Below are positions 1-7,884 of a DNA stretch of 64,000 bases, one piece after another. Numbering within the stretch: the stretch's first letter is position 1; each line of letters opens with the position of its first letter. The notes below the pieces were generated by a model, which was not told the origin of the DNA, made no database searches, and saw only the letters and a list, made by a program, of their open reading frames with translations. The position numbers and the translations under genes are program-made. The DNA comes from Rhizobium oryzihabitans (GTDB taxonomy: Bacteria; Pseudomonadota; Alphaproteobacteria; Rhizobiales; Rhizobiaceae), in contig NZ_CP048635.1 of assembly GCF_010669145.1 (NCBI RefSeq), forward strand, positions 1,434,501-1,498,500, in the 5' to 3' direction.

Positions 1-1
1 A

Positions 2-928
2 GTTGAATGGCTGAACTCGCAACCTCTCAGCATGGAGCAGTTGAAGGGCAAGGTCGTGCTTGTCGACTTCTGGACCTATTCCTGCATCAACTGCCTGCGG
101 GCCATCCCCTATGTCCGCGCCTGGGCCGAGAAATACAGGGATCAGGGACTTGTCGTGATCGGCGTGCATGCGCCGGAATTCGCTTTTGAAAAGCGCATCG
201 ACAATGTCAAAAAGGCAATTGCCGATCTCGACATCGGTTACCCCGTGGCCGTCGATAATGATTATGCGATCTGGCGGGCATTCAATAATCAATATTGGCC
301 GGCGCATTACTTCATCGACGCAAAGGGGCAGGTCCGTTACCATCATTTCGGTGAGGGAGACTATGACCGGTCGGAGCGCGTCATCCAGCAGCTTCTCGCA
401 GAAGCGGGAAAGACGGATGTCGGCTCGGATATCGTTGCGGTCAATGCGGGCGGTGCGCAGGCGGCCTCCGACACGGCCGACGTGCAATCGCCGGAAACCT
501 ATGTCGGTTACGAACGGGCGCAGAACTTCATCGGTGCAGGCGGTATCGTCAACGACGAGGCCCATGCCTATATCGAGGAAAAGCCCCGGCGCAATGAATG
601 GGGCCTGACAGGCAACTGGACCGTCGGCGCCGAACATGCGGCGCTGAATACCAGCGGTGGCGGCATCTATTATCGGTTTCGGGCGCGGGACCTGCATCTG
701 GTTCTTGGTCCGGGTGCAGACGGCAAGCCGGTTCGCTTCCAGGTCACGATTGATGGTAAACCGCCGCGTGGCGATCATGGCATGGATATCGACGCTGAAG
801 GAAACGGCACCATTACCGAACAGCGCCTTTATCAACTCGTCCGCCAGAACGGTCCGGTCGAGGATCACACATTCGAAATCCGCTTTCTGGACGCTGGTCC
901 GGAAGCCTATGCATTCACCTTCGGTTGA
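2..928 (+). CDS. Thioredoxin-domain protein, DipZ-like C-terminal part (5' end outside window)
   Basis: The frame is open to the window edge, so the gene starts upstream; the ATG at 32 is probably internal. Starting there, a redoxin domain fills roughly residues 1-130 with the redox pair CINC (Cys18 and Cys21) after a VDFWTYS strand, as in the thioredoxin domain of DipZ-type proteins. A C-terminal beta-rich domain (about residues 160-298) matches what usually follows that domain. In DipZ proteins an N-terminal CcdA-like membrane part passes electrons to the periplasmic thioredoxin domain; that part is not visible here. The gene lies 12 bases before an exported MsrA, so it may supply reductant for methionine repair in the envelope. 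That link is inferred from position. Confidence 0.75.
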   Translation, partial: VEWLNSQPLSMEQLKGKVVLVDFWTYSCINCLRAIPYVRAWAEKYRDQGLVVIGVHAPEFAFEKRIDNVKKAIADLDIGYPVAVDNDYAIWRAFNNQYWPAHYFIDAKGQVRYHHFGEGDYDRSERVIQQLLAEAGKTDVGSDIVAVNAGGAQAASDTADVQSPETYVGYERAQNFIGAGGIVNDEAHAYIEEKPRRNEWGLTGNWTVGAEHAALNTSGGGIYYRFRARDLHLVLGPGADGKPVRFQVTIDGKPPRGDHGMDIDAEGNGTITEQRLYQLVRQNGPVEDHTFEIRFLDAGPEAYAFTFG

Positions 929-940
929 AAGGAAAAGGTC

Positions 941-1651
941 ATGAGACGCATGTTTGCCTGGAAAGCGGTAACGGCCAGGCTGGCCATCGGATCCGCGATA
1001 ATACTGGCAGGTCTGAATGTCGCATCGGCACAGGAAGGCATAGCCCTTCCGGCGCCTGCGGCAGATGTTTCCCCAGGTACTGCAGCCACCGAAACGGCGG
1101 TCTTTGCAGGCGGCTGTTTCTGGGGCGTGCAGGGCGTCTTCCAGCATGTGAGCGGCGTTAAAAACGCTGTCTCCGGTTATGCGGGTGGCGCAAAGCAGAC
1201 GGCAAACTACGAGTCGGTCGGTAGCGGCAAGACCGGCCATGCGGAGGCGGTGAAGGTAACCTACGATCCGAAGCAGGTGACCTATGGCCATCTGCTGCAG
1301 ATCTATTTTTCCGTCGCACACGATCCAACCGAACTGAACCGGCAGGGGCCCGATATCGGCACGCAATATCGCTCCGCCATCTTTCCCGAAAACGAGGATC
1401 AGGGCCGTGTCGCGAAAGCTTACATCGCCCAGCTCAACAAAGCACGTCTTTACGACGCGGCGATCGTGACGACCATCGAGCCCGGCCATGCATTTTATCC
1501 CGCCGAGGCCTACCACCAGGATTTCCTGACGAACAATCCGACCTATCCTTACATCGTCTATAACGACCTGCCAAAGCTCGAAAACCTGCGCAAGCTGTTT
1601 GCAAAGGACTTTCGCGAGAAACCCGTGCTGGTCGCCAAGAACGGTATTTGA
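941..1651 (+). CDS. msrA: Peptide-methionine (S)-S-oxide reductase MsrA, exported
   Basis: MsrA reduces the S epimer of methionine sulfoxide in proteins. The catalytic motif GCFWG is clear, with the nucleophilic Cys at residue 59, followed by family hallmarks such as SGYAGG, GHAEAV, HDPTELNRQGPDIGTQYRS and an EAYHQDF segment. Residues 1-30 form a typical signal peptide (basic start, hydrophobic stretch, ASA before the cut), so the enzyme should act in the periplasm rather than the cytoplasm. At 236 residues it is a normal MsrA plus an export leader. It follows the thioredoxin-domain gene closely and precedes a second methionine-sulfoxide reductase of another family, suggesting one repair operon. 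Confidence 0.93.
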   Translation: MRRMFAWKAVTARLAIGSAIILAGLNVASAQEGIALPAPAADVSPGTAATETAVFAGGCFWGVQGVFQHVSGVKNAVSGYAGGAKQTANYESVGSGKTGHAEAVKVTYDPKQVTYGHLLQIYFSVAHDPTELNRQGPDIGTQYRSAIFPENEDQGRVAKAYIAQLNKARLYDAAIVTTIEPGHAFYPAEAYHQDFLTNNPTYPYIVYNDLPKLENLRKLFAKDFREKPVLVAKNGI

Positions 1652-1692
1652 TATCAGCCGTCAGCCGGGACGATTTGAGGAAGGTGGCAGAC

Positions 1693-2175
1693 ATGTTTGA
1701 AGCGGCGCCGATCGTCATTGCCGACAAGACCCGGTTTTACCGCGAGCTCGCCCAGCAGCTGCAAGGTTTGTTCGCGGGAGAGACGGACATGATCGCCAAT
1801 GCCGCCAACATGTCGGCGCTGATCTATCAGACGATGCCTGACCTCAATTGGACGGGCGTCTACCTGTTGAAGGGCGAGCAACTGGTTCTTGGACCGTTCC
1901 AGGGCAAACCTGCTTGTGTTCGCATCCCCGTCGGCCGTGGCGTTTGCGGCGCCGCCGTTGAGCGGAAGTCATCAATCCTGGTTGACGATGTCCACGCCTT
2001 CCCTGGCCACATCGCTTGTGACGCAGCCTCGCGCTCGGAACTGGTCGTCCCGATTTTTCGAGGTAGTGAGACGATAGGCGTCATCGATCTCGATAGCCCG
2101 CTGCCTTCACGGTTTGATGCTGACGATCAGGCCGGCATGGAACGACTGGCGGAAATCTTCGCAGGCTCATTCTAG
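1693..2175 (+). CDS. msrC: Free methionine-(R)-sulfoxide reductase (GAF domain)
   Basis: A single GAF-fold protein of 160 residues that should reduce free L-methionine-(R)-sulfoxide in the cytoplasm. Three cysteines lie in the family motifs: Cys75 in GPFQGKPACVRIP, Cys85 in GRGVCGAA and Cys109 in FPGHIACDAASRSE. Their spacing (10 and 24) equals that of the E. coli fRMsr (YebR). The frame is open upstream to 1648, but the ATG at 1693 has a good ribosome site (GAGGAAGG, 1677-1684) and gives the normal length. MsrA handles the S form and this enzyme the R form of the free amino acid, so the pair is complementary. Confidence 0.88.
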   Translation: MFEAAPIVIADKTRFYRELAQQLQGLFAGETDMIANAANMSALIYQTMPDLNWTGVYLLKGEQLVLGPFQGKPACVRIPVGRGVCGAAVERKSSILVDDVHAFPGHIACDAASRSELVVPIFRGSETIGVIDLDSPLPSRFDADDQAGMERLAEIFAGSF

Positions 2176-2183
2176 GTTTGCGG

Positions 2184-2213
2184 TTGCAGCCGGTGCTTTT
2201 TGGTCGGCTGCAA
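2184..2213 (+). terminator. Hairpin after the methionine-repair genes
   Basis: Nine-base perfect inverted repeat TTGCAGCCG / CGGCTGCAA around a 12-base loop that contains five T. It begins 8 bases after the stop codon at 2175. There is no U-tract after the stem, so if it terminates it is not a classical intrinsic terminator. Confidence 0.4.
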
Positions 2214-2227
2214 GGAGTGGGGGTGGC

Positions 2228-2284
2228 GGATTGGAATGGCTGGCGGTGGTATAGGCGGCGTTGCCAGGCTTGCCGGAGAGCTAA
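2228..2284 (-). pseudogene. Decayed scrap of TpsA repeat region
   Basis: About 50 bases match, with only a handful of differences, the parts of the TpsA gene at about 10808-10859 and of its partial copy at about 6586-6637. Both copies read TGGAATGGCTGA, then GTGGTGTAAGTGGCGTTGCC, then CTTGCCGGAGAGC or close variants; here the stretch reads TGGAATGGCTGGCGGTGGTA and continues to GCTTGCCGGAGAGC. It sits just beyond the last immunity gene, so it is probably what remains of a third TpsA segment that once headed another displaced toxin module. Confidence 0.6.
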
Positions 2285-2318
2285 GCTTTATCTGTTGAAT
2301 AAGGCGTATACGCTTGTG

Positions 2319-3173
2319 CTATCCAACCTCCGCGTGACTGGTGTTTAGATGATTCGCTGGCTCGTCCGCGATCATGAACAGGCCCGGTCTAAAGAGAGAT
2401 TTCAGTTCGGCCCGGCGTTTTGAGAACAAGGGAAAGTTGCCCTTCACGTCTTCCATCTGGTTCGTGACTTGCACCAGATAGCCATTGCCGATTTTTGAAA
2501 CCGGAAAGCCTGCGGCAGATATTGCCCGCTCATCGACTTCATTGGCGAATTCTTCTCCGAACCAAGATGCCCATCCCAGATTGGTCAGGCCGGACCTCAA
2601 ACTGTTCAACTCCCCAAATCGAAACTGGGTATAAAGCCAACCGCTCAAAAAATGCGACCATGCCTGTCGCAGGAAGTCTTCCTCATTGCTGTATTCCATA
2701 ACGCTCTTCACGTTGCCTTTCAGCCCATCCTCGAGAATGAAAGGGTGCAAAATTGCCGCAAATGGCGAAGCTATCTCACACCAGTTGCGAAATAATCCAA
2801 GCCAATCTAACCCTTTTTTGTACTTGGCATAAAAGGAAATTGCGGAATAATTTCTTAGTAAATTATCATTTGAATTTGAGAAATCAATGTCGCCATAGGA
2901 TTTTGCGGCATTTTTTCTTTTCCAGTTGAAGGGCACCATAAAGTCACGCGGCGCATCTTCGAAGCGAAATGTACCCTTAAGGCCCCAATGGGGTTCGCAT
3001 TCCTCAATGCTCTCAACATTATGGCCGTGTCTTGACGTTACTTCGCCGAGCGTCGCCACTCTTTGCGGTGCCAATTCGGCTTTCGAGAAGGGAACCGACA
3101 ATATTGCATGTCCGGTCTCCCACGACGAAATATCTTTCCGTGTGTGAATTTCTATCTTTAAATCATATGTCAT
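2319..3173 (-). CDS. Putative immunity protein for the REase-fold toxin
   Basis: A 284-residue soluble protein with no signal peptide or membrane segment and no family I recognise with certainty. It starts MTYDLKIEIHTRKDISSWE and has several W/F-rich segments. Its role as an immunity protein rests on position: it directly follows a REase-type toxin reading frame, and when the toxin frame is restored the toxin stop codon overlaps this ATG (ATGA at 3170-3173), the normal coupling of toxin and immunity genes. For that reason I prefer the ATG at 3173 over the GTG at 3185. The gene is visibly richer in A and T than the flanking TPS genes, as expected for a recently acquired module. Confidence 0.55.
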   Translation of the reverse strand: MTYDLKIEIHTRKDISSWETGHAILSVPFSKAELAPQRVATLGEVTSRHGHNVESIEECEPHWGLKGTFRFEDAPRDFMVPFNWKRKNAAKSYGDIDFSNSNDNLLRNYSAISFYAKYKKGLDWLGLFRNWCEIASPFAAILHPFILEDGLKGNVKSVMEYSNEEDFLRQAWSHFLSGWLYTQFRFGELNSLRSGLTNLGWASWFGEEFANEVDERAISAAGFPVSKIGNGYLVQVTNQMEDVKGNFPLFSKRRAELKSLFRPGLFMIADEPANHLNTSHAEVG

Positions 3174-3600
3174 GGATTTATCCACGGTATCATATCATTG
3201 GTTGCGGGGTTGTAGACATAAACCTCGCCGCCTGTTTTTTGATGTCATCAACAAGCTTTTGGGAAACGGTCCGCGTTCTCGGGCTTAAGACAAGGTTTAG
3301 TGGCTGTCGAGTCTTCAATGCCTCTCGGATTTGGGCGCGCAACTGGTTTGAGTTTGAGAGCGCTTCAACATTTTTGACTTCAATAAGGCCGCCGACGTTT
3401 CTTCCCCACAGGTCGGGGATTGTGGTCACCTTTACGCCATTCGACAAAGGAACAGTCATAAGTGTGGTATTTTTCGTTCCGCCGACCACCCGTCGGGATA
3501 CTTATTACACTCTCAAACGGGATTAGCTTCATGGGGTCACCGAAAATGACATTGGGAGCGTCGTTGGGCAAAAGGTTGATTTGTTTAATTGTTTTTGTTT
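3170..3600 (-). CDS. Displaced REase-fold (Tox-REase-7-like) toxin domain, frame broken as sequenced
   Basis: This appears to be a free-standing C-terminal toxin without its TpsA carrier. The longest clean frame (3190-3501) holds GVKVTTIPDLWG, GGLIEVKNV, QLRAQI and PLNLVLSPRT, the IPD...(E)VKNV layout of PD-(D/E)XK nuclease toxins. The C-terminal end changes frame at an A6 run (T6 at 3235-3240). With one more A the sequence reads IKKTGGEVYVYNPATNDMIPW, the usual ending of such toxins, and the stop then overlaps the immunity start. The N-terminal part (QINLLPNDAPNVIFGDP) is in another frame; two added bases in short homopolymers near 3456-3500 would join it. Predicted action: DNA or RNA cleavage in a target cell. 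Confidence 0.55.
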
Positions 3601-4052
3601 AACGTAACGTAGACGCAGTCGATTTTACAATCCAAGTCGTCTTGGATATCGTTGCAATAATAGTTTAGTCCAAGTTCTGGAACGAAAATTCCGTAATCTT
3701 CAATGGACGTTTTTATTCCTATTGACTTCAAGCCATTTGCGACATCTTTCATTGTGGATTGAAATAAATCAAAACTATTCCAAATAAAGTTGAATTCATT
3801 ATTTCCATTAAGATTTGTAAATATTTCTGCTCCAATTACTTTTCCTTCAGCGTTATAGTAAACATGAACGGAATTATTTGATATTATACTCGTCGGAAAA
3901 TCATCCGATTTTGCAAAAACGTTGTGGTTGTGAAAATCTCTAGCGACTTCGAGGAATTTTTCGCCGGCACAAATGTCAACGTATCCTTGTGTGCCTTTGT
4001 AGATATTTCCAGTGTAGATGTGTGAAATTTTCTCAAACGGATGAAGATTCAT
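3585..4052 (-). CDS. Putative immunity protein for the HNH-like toxin of the partial TpsA
   Basis: A 155-residue, AT-rich gene that starts 6 bases after the stop codon of the partial TpsA frame, the standard position for an immunity gene. It is soluble, with no signal peptide, and has aromatic, Asn-rich segments such as ISNNSVHVYY and NEFNFIWNSFDLF. I do not recognise the family. Its composition differs sharply from the GC-rich TpsA frame beside it, consistent with a toxin/immunity cassette from another source. Function is inferred from context only. Confidence 0.55.
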   Translation of the reverse strand: MNLHPFEKISHIYTGNIYKGTQGYVDICAGEKFLEVARDFHNHNVFAKSDDFPTSIISNNSVHVYYNAEGKVIGAEIFTNLNGNNEFNFIWNSFDLFQSTMKDVANGLKSIGIKTSIEDYGIFVPELGLNYYCNDIQDDLDCKIDCVYVTLNKNN

Positions 4053-4058
4053 GCTGCT

Positions 4059-6682
4059 TTACCTCGGGATAAAATCTTGCGGATTGAGCGTTTTAGCATA
4101 TTCGATCATTTCCGCGATAGCACTGTCATACTTATTGCCTGAGATGCTCCGTATGTCATCAATATCCATCTGTATTGCTTCCATAAGCTTTCCTTGTTCA
4201 AGGAGGACTTTTTGTTTTTGGCGATATTCCTGCGCCTTTAAACTGCTGCCATAGCTCTTTGTCAGGGCATGATCTTCTGGTTTCATTTTGATTGCAGGGC
4301 CATCGGCTGAGCTAAGCGGAGCCCCTGCATAGCATTTTTTCGCCGGGCAGTGGTGGCTATCTAATTTGTCACCAGCAGGTTGCGAAGTATCTTTATGAGT
4401 GCCGCCTTTAAATTCGGTGTCGTTGCCTTTCGCTGGCCCGCGCGCAGCGTCAACGGCTTCGTCGACCGCCTTGACGATCTTTTCATTGCCGCTCTTGCGC
4501 AGGGCGGCAATGATTTTCATGCCGACCTTGGAGCCGGGGACGATCGCGCCCGCCGTTGCCTCCACAGTGGTTTCGATGGCGAATTGCTGCGCCATCTCAC
4601 CCACGCGATCGCACGCGGCCTGGTCGCCCGCATCGCAGGCCAGCCCCTCCTTGGTCAGGTCATAGGCGTCGTTGACGGTGAGCGCGATATCTGCAGCCGT
4701 CAGAAGCCCGATCAGAACAGGGATAATCAGCAGCAGCGGCGCGGCATTGTTATCGTAGTCCAGCACTGCCGCATTTACGGCAGCATTGACGTTCTGTGCC
4801 TTGCCGCCTGAGGTGAAGTAGCCGGCGATGGCGCTCACCAGCTTGATGCGGTTGCGCAGGTCCTTGACATCGACCTTCGAAGGATCGATGCCCGACACCA
4901 TGAGTTCGGTGACGAGCGAGCCGATCGCGCCGGCGGCGCAATCCGCGCCGGTGACCTCAGCGGCGATGCAGTTGACGGTGGCCTTGGCGACGAGCTTTTC
5001 GAGTGAGGGTCGGCCGTGGCCGAGCTTGTCGGATATCTCGCTGATGGCCGCGCCTGCCACGCCGTTGGCGATATAGGTGACGACGGAGTTGAGCACGCCG
5101 GAGCCGAAATCCGTGCCGTAGACGGCCGAGGACAAGCCCGACGAGATGACGCCGTCGAGACCCGCATCCAGAATGCCGGCCATCGTCAACTGTTTGTTGC
5201 CGAAGCCGGGGATGAGATTGTTGGTCATGCTCTTGGGGAGCCTGACGAAATCGGAAATGTTGACGGCGCTGGTCAGCCCGGCGGTCGCGCCGGCGAAGGC
5301 TGCATCCTTGAGGATGGCGCCGATGTCGAATCTGCCGGAGACGGCGCCGTCGAGGGTTCCGACGAGCAGCGAGGAGGTGAAGCCTTCCGCTGCCGTCAGC
5401 ATCGCGCCGCTGAGGTTCGGAGCGATCGCGCCGACGATGCCGGGTGCGATGAAGGTGCTGACGACGAGCGCCAGCACCGCCTTGAAGGCCGGTGAGAGCG
5501 CCACCTTCTTGTCGTAGAAATATTCGTCGGCCAGCGGCTTTTTGATCAGCTCCAGCCCGGCGATCTTCAGCAGTTCGTCGGGATAGAGCGTGCGCAGTTC
5601 CTTGCTGTCGACGCCGGCATAATCATAAAGGGTGAGGCTGGCCTTGCCCCTGATGTCGAAGCCGATGCCGCCGCCGGCGATCAGGGTGGCGGGGGTGGCG
5701 ATCTCCTTGAAGCTGTTCTCGGTGATCGTCGTCATGGTGATGGCGCCGACCCTGTGGGAGAAGTATTCCTTCCTCATGCTGCTGATGGCGGCGGTGATGG
5801 AGAAATCGCCGCCGGTTTCGACGGACAGCCGGCCACCGGCCTTCAGCTGCGTGCCGACCAGCGTCGTGTCGCCGCCGGAGACCAGCGTCAGGTCGAGACC
5901 GGCAAGGGCCGCCGTGCCTGTCGCGAAGCGGTTGTCGGTGAGCGAGCGGCTGTTTGAGCTGAACAGGCCGCCGAGGTAGCTTTTGCGGCTTTCATGGGTC
6001 TTGCGGAAGATATCGATATAGGTGCCGGCAAAGATGTCGCCCTTGACGGCTTTGAGCGCCACGTTGCCCTCGGTGGAGGCGAAACGTGAGCCGGCGGTCA
6101 CGAGGTTGCCGGCGGCGGATACTACCTCGATATCGCCGCTGGCGGAGATATCGGTGCCTGTATTGGTGACGCGGGTCTCGCTCTCGCGGGTCTGCTTCTT
6201 GCGGAACCAGTTGCCGGATTTCGTCTCGCGCTCGTAAGAGTAGATATCCTGGGCGGCGGCGAGCACGACATCGTTTTCGGCGGCGATGCGCACCTTGCCG
6301 CCGCTGTCGATATCGGTGCCGATGAGCGTCGCGCCGCCGCCGGCGGTGATGGAGACATCGGAGCCGCCGGCAAGCGAAGTGACGATGCTGTCGAGCTCGT
6401 AAATATCGAGGCGCGATTTCTTCGCGTGGTCTTTCAGTTCGAGGCTGTTTTCGACCGGGGCGAGGGTGACGTCGCCCATCGCGGTGAGGCTGAGGCTGCT
6501 GCCGGCTTTGGCCTCGACGCCGGCAAGGGTGAGATCGCCGAGGCTGACGATGGAAAGATCGCCGCCGGCCTTGAGCGAGGAGGTGGAATGGCTGATGGTG
6601 GTGTAAGTGGCGTTGCCGCGCTTACCGGAAAGCCGCTGTTCGAGCGCGGTGATGGTGACGCCGGCGGCCGCGAGGATTGAGC
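4059..6682 (-). pseudogene. Partial TpsA (CdiA-like) gene with alternative HNH-like C-terminal toxin
   Basis: An 806-codon frame from the ATG at 6479, open back to about 6682 where a TGA ends the homology. It lacks the secretion signal and TPS domain, so it cannot be exported on its own. Residues 1 to about 330 are almost identical to the middle of the full TpsA, including the end of the repeat region and the start of the DUF637-like part (VALSPAFKAVLA). After that the two diverge. The last 100 residues hold SHHCPAKKC, GPAIKMKPEDHALTKSYGSS and QMDIDDIRSISGNKYD, resembling HNH/Endo VII-type toxin tails of hemagglutinin and RHS proteins. It is probably a silent toxin cassette, available by recombination with the full gene. 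Confidence 0.75.
5470..6676 (-). repeat. 1.2-kb direct repeat of TpsA, displaced copy
   Basis: This stretch repeats 9692-10898 of the full TpsA gene at a constant offset of 4,222 bases. Sampled blocks (for example 5632-5979 against 9854-10201) differ at only a few bases. Homology stops at 6676-6680 on one side, and near the codons for FKAVLA on the other, where the toxin-specific parts begin. Confidence 0.85.
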
Positions 6683-6733
6683 GTCAGCGGTTCCTAATCA
6701 GCAAAACCAAATAGCCGCTGCCGACGCGATCGA

Positions 6734-7090
6734 TCACGCCACGGTTCGCATATCGCCGTTCACCGATTCAAAAACAGCGCCCGTTACTCCGACCGCCTCA
6801 AAGCGTCGCTTAACCTCTTCGCTCACGATGATTGAGCCAAGGTGCTTTTTTAAACGAAAGATATGGTGATCCCCGATCTTCGAAGGGTCAACGACCAAAT
6901 TGAAAAACGACCGGTATTCGCCTGCCCGGTCCGGCCGGACGGGATCATTGACCTCGTATTTTTGAAATTCTGATCTTTCCTCATCAACGGCATCGACCTG
7001 CGTTTCGATAATCATAACAAAGTATGCATTATCAATTTCAACATTGTCGATCTTAGGCAGGTGTAATCGGGGCGATGCCCTGTGTCGAGC
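6734..7090 (-). pseudogene. Imm11-like (DUF1629) immunity protein, N-terminal half missing
   Basis: The C-terminal half of an Imm11-type immunity protein: LPKIDNVEIDNAYFVMIIET, FFNLVVDPSKIGDHHIFRL, GSIIVSEEVKRRFEAVGVTG and AVFESVNG match the family pattern of an FRL segment followed by an IVSE.VK..... .GVTG.VF block. The frame has no sensible start. Family members carry another 60-100 residues before this point, and here that space is taken by the truncated AHH toxin in another frame. The ATG at 7015 would give only 93 residues. I read this as a remnant left by a deletion that removed the toxin end and the immunity start together. Confidence 0.6.
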
Positions 7091-7367
7091 TTTGCAACTG
7101 ACCGAACACATACTGCTGATACGCGTGAGGATGGGGTCCCCGATGCCCCAATACTGCAATTTTGTTAATTTCGTTATCGATATTTAGTCCTGCATCATCA
7201 AAGAATCGCTGAAACTGTGGCGTCCAAGCAGGATTGCCGTTTGAGCCAACATTACACTTATTAGTACAGATATGATGGATTGGAACGCTGGTGTAGTCTG
7301 GCGGCGCGGACGTTCTAACTCGGCCACCCCCTTGCACATCGGCTATGGCGAGGCTGAATCGGTGCGG
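7053..7367 (-). pseudogene. AHH-type nuclease toxin fragment fused to a scrap of TpsA
   Basis: The frame starts straight after a stop (7368-7370) with FSLAIADVQG, which matches SLAMADVQG of the full TpsA near 9300. It then becomes PIHHICTNKC, FQRFFDDAGLNIDNEINKIA and GHRGPHPHAYQQYVFGQL. The HH pair, the N.I segment and GH.G.H..AY fit the AHH branch of HNH/Endo VII toxins. It ends abruptly at GIAPITPA, where the family normally has some 40 more residues. It has no export domain, no start codon of its own, and a partner that is itself truncated, so it is almost certainly dead. Confidence 0.6.
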
Positions 7368-7506
7368 TCATCAGATGCTGGCCTCCATCCAGCCAACATC
7401 AATGAATCAGAACAAAACCGATTTGGGAATCGCACACGATTCAGAAAAATACATAAACGCTCTAGCGGAAAAAAAGAGGCCAGCCATTTTACAACGCGCG
7501 GCAATA

Positions 7507-7881
7507 CTAAAGCCACTGCATCAAAAACTCTTTTCCTTCAAAAAATAGCGAAACTGCTTGTGAGGCTTGCTCATAATTAACACAAAGCGCTTTGGGGTAT
7601 TCACCGTACTGCCCTCCAGCACACAATTCGATCATTTCCGTTTCAAGACCATCTGGGTTTTGAAGTGTTAGATTTTGTTTGTTGTTATCCAGAGTAACAA
7701 CATACCATAGAGGCCCCCCACCTACCATCAAACAGCTGCCATCTAATCTGCTAACGTTTAAAAGGGTATGCTGCATCCCATCAAGCTTTTTGAGCCAAGA
7801 AAGCGTGACTTGAGGATCTGCATTGGCGATTTCAACGTCGCTGTTATGTACGCCAGTACGGTAGTCCACGATCAACTTCAT
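7507..7881 (-). CDS. Imm1-like immunity protein for the TpsA deaminase toxin
   Basis: A 124-residue soluble protein whose ATG lies 3 bases after the TpsA stop codon, the canonical place for the immunity gene of a contact-dependent-inhibition system. The sequence (LSWLKKLDGMQHTLLNVSRL, LMVGGGPLWYVVTLDNN, SQAVSLFFEGKEF) has the layout of the Imm1 family, which commonly accompanies deaminase toxins. The family call is moderate; the role as the cognate immunity protein is better supported by position. It should bind and block the deaminase in the producing cell and its siblings. Composition is less GC-rich than TpsA. Confidence 0.6.
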   Translation of the reverse strand: MKLIVDYRTGVHNSDVEIANADPQVTLSWLKKLDGMQHTLLNVSRLDGSCLMVGGGPLWYVVTLDNNKQNLTLQNPDGLETEMIELCAGGQYGEYPKALCVNYEQASQAVSLFFEGKEFLMQWL

Positions 7882-7884
7882 TTT

